Below are positions 44,873 to 49,073 of a stretch of DNA of 49,073 nucleotides, in pieces (position 1 is the stretch's first letter; every line of letters starts with the position of its first letter). A program made the translations under genes and the position numbers. The notes under the pieces were generated by a model. It did no database searches, was not told the DNA's origin, and saw only the letters and a program-made list of their open reading frames with translations. Source of the DNA: Chlamydomonas sphaeroides (taxonomy: Eukaryota > Chlorophyta > Chlorophyceae > Chlamydomonadales > Chlamydomonadaceae); contig BDDC01000036.1 of assembly GCA_001662425.1 (NCBI GenBank), positions 9,875-58,947 on the forward strand, given 5' to 3'.

Positions 44873-47197
44873 ATGGCCGCGCTCCTGGGCGCCTTCGCCG
44901 TAGGAGCAGCTGCTGCTATAGGTGTGCAGAAAGCTATCGCGGCCCTTGGCGCGCGCGGCCGCAGAGCGCGTGGTGCTCGCGACGCGGCCGATGGCGCCAC
45001 GCACACAGCGGATGGCCCCGTCAGCAAGGACGTGCCAGCCCCTTGGCAGCCTGCATGCGTGGTGCCACGACCTCACTCAGGATGGCGACCAGGCGACGCG
45101 CAGCCAAACCCGTTCGGCATGGCCCCAGAATCGTTCATCGAGGTCGACTGCACAACTACGCCCGCAGGTCCGAAAATCCAACACATTTCTGTTAATTATT
45201 GTCCTGACGTTGTGAAGCCTGGGCGCAGGGCGTTATGCAAACCGTGTCGCACGCCCCCACCTCTCCCCTCGACGCACCTCCCCAACAGCGGAGCTCTACC
45301 CCCTCGTCATCTCGGCGGCCGTGCCTAGGCCCATCGCGCTCACTTCGAGCATGGACACGGACGGCAGCGTCAACCTCTCGCCATGTGAGGCGTGACGTGG
45401 CCACATGCAACGGGGCTGACCGACACGCACCCTACTGCTGCCCTTTCCCCCGCGATGGTCACGCACCCTTGGCCCACGAATCCTCGACCCTACCGCTCAT
45501 GCAATTGCCCATGTCCACCTCCAGACTCTTTCTTCAACGCCATGGGTACGTGTAGAGGCGCCGGATGCGCCGGGTGCCCGCAACGCCCAGCAGCGTCCGC
45601 AGCCCTGCTGGTCGCGTGTCACACGCCCGTCGCGCCCTGCTTCTCGCATCGGCGCCGCGGTGCAGTGCAGCAGCAGCCGAGCTGGCATCCTTGCCATGCA
45701 GCCATGCCATGCAGCGACGCAGCCCCGGTTGTGCGTCCTGAACAGCAAGAGGCCGGGCCATGGCATGCTGCGATGAGCCATGCCGCCTGATGCGGCCTGA
45801 TGCGGCCATGCGGCAGCTCAGCCGGCCTCCGAGTCCCGCCACGCTGCTGCCGCCCGCCCTCCTGTCGTCCCTGCCGCAAACATCACCACCTGCCCCAACC
45901 CCCGCAGGCTTCAATCCGCCCACAGTGGCCATTGGGCTGTGCCACTCGCCCGCTCGGCCCGAGGGTGCGGCAGGGAGTGGCGCGGCAGGGCGGCATGCGG
46001 GGGGCTGTCTTTGCTTAGACGAGGACGTTCCCAAAGTGTGTCGTTGAATGGCTACAGAAGAGCTGGCTAGATGCGACCCTGGCAGCCGGCAGCGGCGCCG
46101 CTCCAGCCGCACCCCCTCCCGCCCATACCCTCCGCCGAACACTGGCAGGCAAGAAAGACACGCTCCACAACATCGAGGCCACCGGGTGCGTGCGTGTGTG
46201 GGTGTCCACCTGGGCACTTGGGCGGCTGCCAGGCACACGCGCGCGCCCAACAGAGACACATGCCAAACCTGCCGCCGGCGTCCCGCTTCATTCATGTGGT
46301 CCATGCGTCGTGCCAACCTCTTTCCCCCGCATAGCCCCTGCCTGCTCACTCTCCCGCCCGCCCGATTCTCTCCGCGCCCCTCCCCACGGCCCCCAGCGAG
46401 TTCGTGGTCAACATCATGAGCGAGTGGTTTGTGGAGGCCGCCAATCACACCTGCGGCGACTACCCGCGGGGCGTGGACGAGTTCCAGCTGGCTGGCCTCA
46501 CGCCGCTGGCCTCCACCAAGGCACGAGCGGGAGCCGGGGCACACGAAGCCGGTTGCTGAGGGGCTGGCGTGGGGGCGCACAAGGCCGGAGGACAGCTGTG
46601 CTGAGGGCTCAAAACGTCGACGCCGAGCCCCCGCTGCTGCTGCTGAGGAGATGTTGACGCGGCTTGCTCAAGCTGCCCGGTGCGGCCGCTGCTGCGCAGG
46701 TGCGGCCGCCGCGTGTGGCCGAGTCGGCGGTGCAGATGGAGTGCAAGGTGCTGCAGCTGCAGCGGGTGTCCAACGAGTGAGAGGCACGGGGGGGTCTGCA
46801 AGTGGGTGGGGTGAGCTGCGGGGGTTGCAAGTGGCGCTGGCGGGAGCGCATAAGGGACAGGGCAGCGCGCACGCAGAGTGCAGAGTGCAGAGTGCCGCTG
46901 CGCCGCTGCCGCATCCCCGCGCACCCAACCGTCGGCCCTCCCCTGCCCTCTCCGCCCTGTGTCCGCCGCCGCAGTGCGGGCCAGGTGACGACCACCATCG
47001 TCATCGGCCGGGTGCTGGCCTTCCACGTCAGCAAGGGGGTGGCGGGGGCCAGCCCCAGCGGCAAGCTGGTGGTGGACATGGCACGATTGGCGCCCGTGGC
47101 GCGGTGCGGCGGCGTCACGTACACGCGGTGTACGGAGCTGTATGACATTGGGCGGCCGGACAAGGACGGGGTGTACCCGCAGAAGGCGGGCGGCTGA
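44873..47197 (+). CDS. Flavin reductase-like (FMN-binding split barrel) protein
   Basis: The family binds FMN and includes flavin reductases and related oxidoreductases; the substrate here is unknown. Eight exons give 309 residues: 44873-45167, 45289-45384, 45525-45545, 45908-45964, 46149-46185, 46397-46520, 46700-46776 and 46975-47197. The start (MAALLGAFAVGAAAAIGV) is hydrophobic and may be a membrane anchor or targeting peptide; an in-frame ATG at 44771 would add 34 residues. The domain begins ELYPLVISAAVPRPIALTSS and NLSP, joined by the 21-nt exon to YSFFNAMG, then PPTVAIGLCHS, KDTLHNIEATGEFVVNIMSE and VRPPRVAESAVQMECKV. These are the standard motifs of the family. Intron 6 (46521-46699) appears to use a GC donor, and intron 1's donor (GGTCCG) is weak. 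Confidence 0.87.
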
Positions 47198-48178
47198 GGG
47201 GCGCGGTGAGCTGGTGAGGGGGCGGCTGAGGGCGGTTGGGCAGGAGAGGGTGCTGTGTGGTGCTATGGTGCTGTTGCAGATGCACGAGAGCGCGGGGGTG
47301 CGGGGGACATGGCAGCCGAAAGGGGCTGGCGTGGTTCGTAAGGTGAGAGCGGGAGAGGAGTTTCAGAGGCCAAGGGGACATCGCGAAAGCGGAGCAGCGA
47401 CAGGCAGGCAGGCGTGTCAGGGAATCATAGTTTTAGAAATAGATTTGAATACCCCGGGGCAGGGCCGCCTGGGGTGGATTAAGGGGGCGGGGCGTCCAGG
47501 GTCTGCGACCACCTGCCTCCGCCACAGGCGTGTGAGGGCTCGTGCCTGTAGGTAGCCAAAAGCGCGGTGTGGCCGGACACGTAGGCAGGTGGCCAGCAGA
47601 CAACTTGTCCGGTGTGCTGGCGGGCTGGCGCTGCGCCATTGGGCGTTCTCCTGTGTGGACTGCGTGGAGAGGCAAAGGGCGTACGTACTGAGGAGCTAGG
47701 CCTGCGGGTTGCAGCCTTGCAGGTATCCGCGCGCTTGCGAGGAGTCTCGGTGCCGCGGCCGCTGGTCCAGCGCGCCTCGCGGCAACGAGGCAGAGCGTAG
47801 CGCGGGGGCAGATCCGCAGCCGCGTCGCATGCGCCGCTTGGGTCTGCCCCTTGGCGCCCTGGGGCACATTTCGCGCGTCGTGCCGCCGCCACCTGCAATG
47901 CACACGCACGCTCACTACACACCGACCCGCCTGCCTCCCTCTGCGCAAGCGCTAATGCTGCGCGCCGCGCCGGTCTCACAAAACCAAAACACAGCACACA
48001 ACAAACAACAACGATGGCCACCTGGCCATACAGCACAACACGGTCCTTCAATCGTACAGCCGAACAGTTGCACGTCACCCGAGCCACCAACAGCTACTCG
48101 CAGTGTCACACGCACGCTCACTACACATGCCACACCCTTCCCGCCCTCCGTCTCAGCCCGGCTCCCGCCACCGCGCCG
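47198..48178. other. Convergent intergenic region
   Basis: About 980 bases between the stop codons of the flavin reductase-like gene and the PAP2 gene. It should hold both 3' UTRs. No TGTAA is seen on either strand in a sensible position and no coding signal is present. Confidence 0.4.
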
Positions 48179-49073
48179 CTACTCATCCCTCCCAAACACC
48201 ACTCCGCGCTCCCCTCCTCTCCGCCGCCGCCCCTCCTCCGCCGCCGCCGCCTCCACCGCCGCCGCCCAGCCCGCCACCAGCGCCAGCCCCAGGCCCCCGC
48301 CCGCCAGCGTGTCGCTCAGCCAGTGCGCGTCCACACCCACGCGGCCCGCGATGGTGGTGGCCACCGAAGCGCCCAGCAGCAGCCACGAGTGCTGCGGGCG
48401 GGGAGCGGCAGCGGCAGCGGCAGCTTGGGAACCAAACGGGGTGAACCAGTTGCAGCAGGTGTTGGCGTGTAAATATACATGTATCTATTTATCTATGTGT
48501 ATCCGGGTGTTGGCCGGGGCGGCGCACATGCTGGTCGCGCAGACAGATGCATGACATGGGGAGAGGGCTCGTGGGGAGCTTGCCGAGCTCAGCGGGCCAG
48601 GGGCTTTTGGACCCATCGGAATCTCAGCCCTTCTGCAGACCCAGGCTTGCAGAGACAGGCGAGCGCTGCTGAGCTTGGAGTCGAGCTGCTCACCTGGATC
48701 GACCCCAGCGCCTCGAACAAGGCCCGGCCGCTCGGGCCGCCGCCGCCCTGCTCCTGCTGCTGCTCCCGCTGCTGCGCCTGCTGCGCCTGCTGACCGCCGC
48801 TACCTACGCTCGGCGCCCCGAACACCACCGGCAGCATCACGAACGACAGCCCGCCCACCACAAGCACGTCCCGCGCCGTGTGGCCGCTCGGGAAGGAGGC
48901 GGAGCGGTGGATGGGCGACGGCCGCTCGCGGCCGAAGCCCTTTTTGAGGGCGTCCATGAGCAGCGGGTCGCCCTGGGCACCAGGAGGGGAGGATGGGGGG
49001 GGGGGTTATGTAGGGTGCGTGTGGGTGTGTTCGAGACATACTGTACGGGGGGGGGGGGGGCATGTACAGGGGG
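48179..49073 (-). CDS. PAP2-superfamily phosphatase, C-terminal part (5' end outside window)
   Basis: PAP2 enzymes remove phosphate from lipids or polyprenyl diphosphates at membranes. Two exons are visible, 48694-48972 and 48179-48391, joined in phase 0 for 163 residues. All three catalytic motifs are present: KKGFGRERP (Kx6RP), SFPSGHTA (PSGH, with the catalytic His) and GRVGVDAHWLSD (Rx5Hx3D). The stretch between motifs 2 and 3 carries a Gln-rich insert (GGQQAQQAQQREQQQEQGGGG in shape), unusual for the family. Hydrophobic stretches VLVVGGLSFVMLPVVFG and LAGGGLGLALVAGW are likely membrane spans. The N-terminal spans lie beyond the window. The substrate cannot be told. Confidence 0.88.
48995..49060. 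repeat. Poly-G runs at window edge
   Basis: Two runs of G (11 bases at 48995-49005 and 14 bases at 49047-49060) lie in the intron upstream of the first visible PAP2 exon. Such runs are prone to sequencing error. Confidence 0.7.

Noticed and set aside
1..49073. tRNA, rRNA, transposon coding regions or viral genes
   Set aside because: I looked for T-loop-like GGTTCGA/AATCC patterns, reverse transcriptase, transposase and capsid-like motifs on both strands and found none.
1..49073. A functional cluster or new multi-gene system
   Set aside because: The genes serve unrelated housekeeping processes, lie on both strands with their own promoters, and match standard nuclear families; nearness of Ku80 and POLE2 (24 kb apart) is not evidence of a system.

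Overview
This is a nuclear segment of a GC-rich, intron-dense eukaryote, most likely a volvocine or other chlamydomonadalean green alga. The evidence is strong GC bias at third codon positions, many short spliced exons with GT-AG (and some GC-AG) introns, candidate TGTAA polyadenylation signals, Ala/Gly/Pro-rich low-complexity inserts in otherwise conserved proteins, an SRCR protein with a hydroxyproline-type linker, an OPR/RAP-type organelle RNA protein, and plant-like Ku80 and pyrophosphatase. Species cannot be told from the sequence. There are two assembly gaps (14506-14515 and 32874-33308).

Layout, left to right. 1-3797 (-): Ku80, 3' end outside the window. 4200-8144 (+): secreted SRCR-domain protein, divergent from Ku80. 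9948-11837 (+): SYS1, a Golgi trafficking membrane protein. 12542-16619 (-): acidic, coiled-coil, Gly/Met-rich protein of unknown role. 18234-21375 (-): Ser/Ala/Gly-rich disordered protein, unrecognised. 23110-25532 (-): soluble inorganic pyrophosphatase with a transit peptide. 25893-27280 (+): TFIIA gamma subunit. 28073-32398 (+): DNA polymerase epsilon subunit 2 with a long new tail. 34050-36126 (-): EMAPII/Arc1-type tRNA-binding protein. 36823-40781 (+): CCZ1. 41191-44582 (+): OPR-like protein with a RAP domain. 44873-47197 (+): flavin reductase-like protein. 48179-49073 (-): PAP2 phosphatase, 5' end outside the window.

For ten genes (SRCR, SYS1, coiled-coil, Ser-rich, pyrophosphatase, TFIIA, POLE2, EMAPII, CCZ1/OPR and flavin reductase models) I placed exon borders by hand and checked that every splice phase keeps one open frame; these models come from frame and homology, not from transcripts. 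Several neighbours are divergent pairs sharing short upstream regions (Ku80/SRCR 402 bp, pyrophosphatase/TFIIA 360 bp, EMAPII/CCZ1 696 bp).

The genes are mostly unrelated housekeeping functions: genome maintenance (Ku80, POLE2), transcription (TFIIA), membrane traffic (SYS1, CCZ1), translation (EMAPII protein), organelle gene expression (OPR/RAP) and metabolism. I see no cluster that looks like an undescribed multi-gene system. The points most worth checking are three GC-AG introns, a 21-nt exon encoding the flavin-binding core, a pol-epsilon B-subunit tail with PIP-like and SIM-like motifs, an octamer-built minisatellite in CCZ1, a dispersed repeat pair around the pyrophosphatase gene, and the two unrecognised low-complexity proteins.
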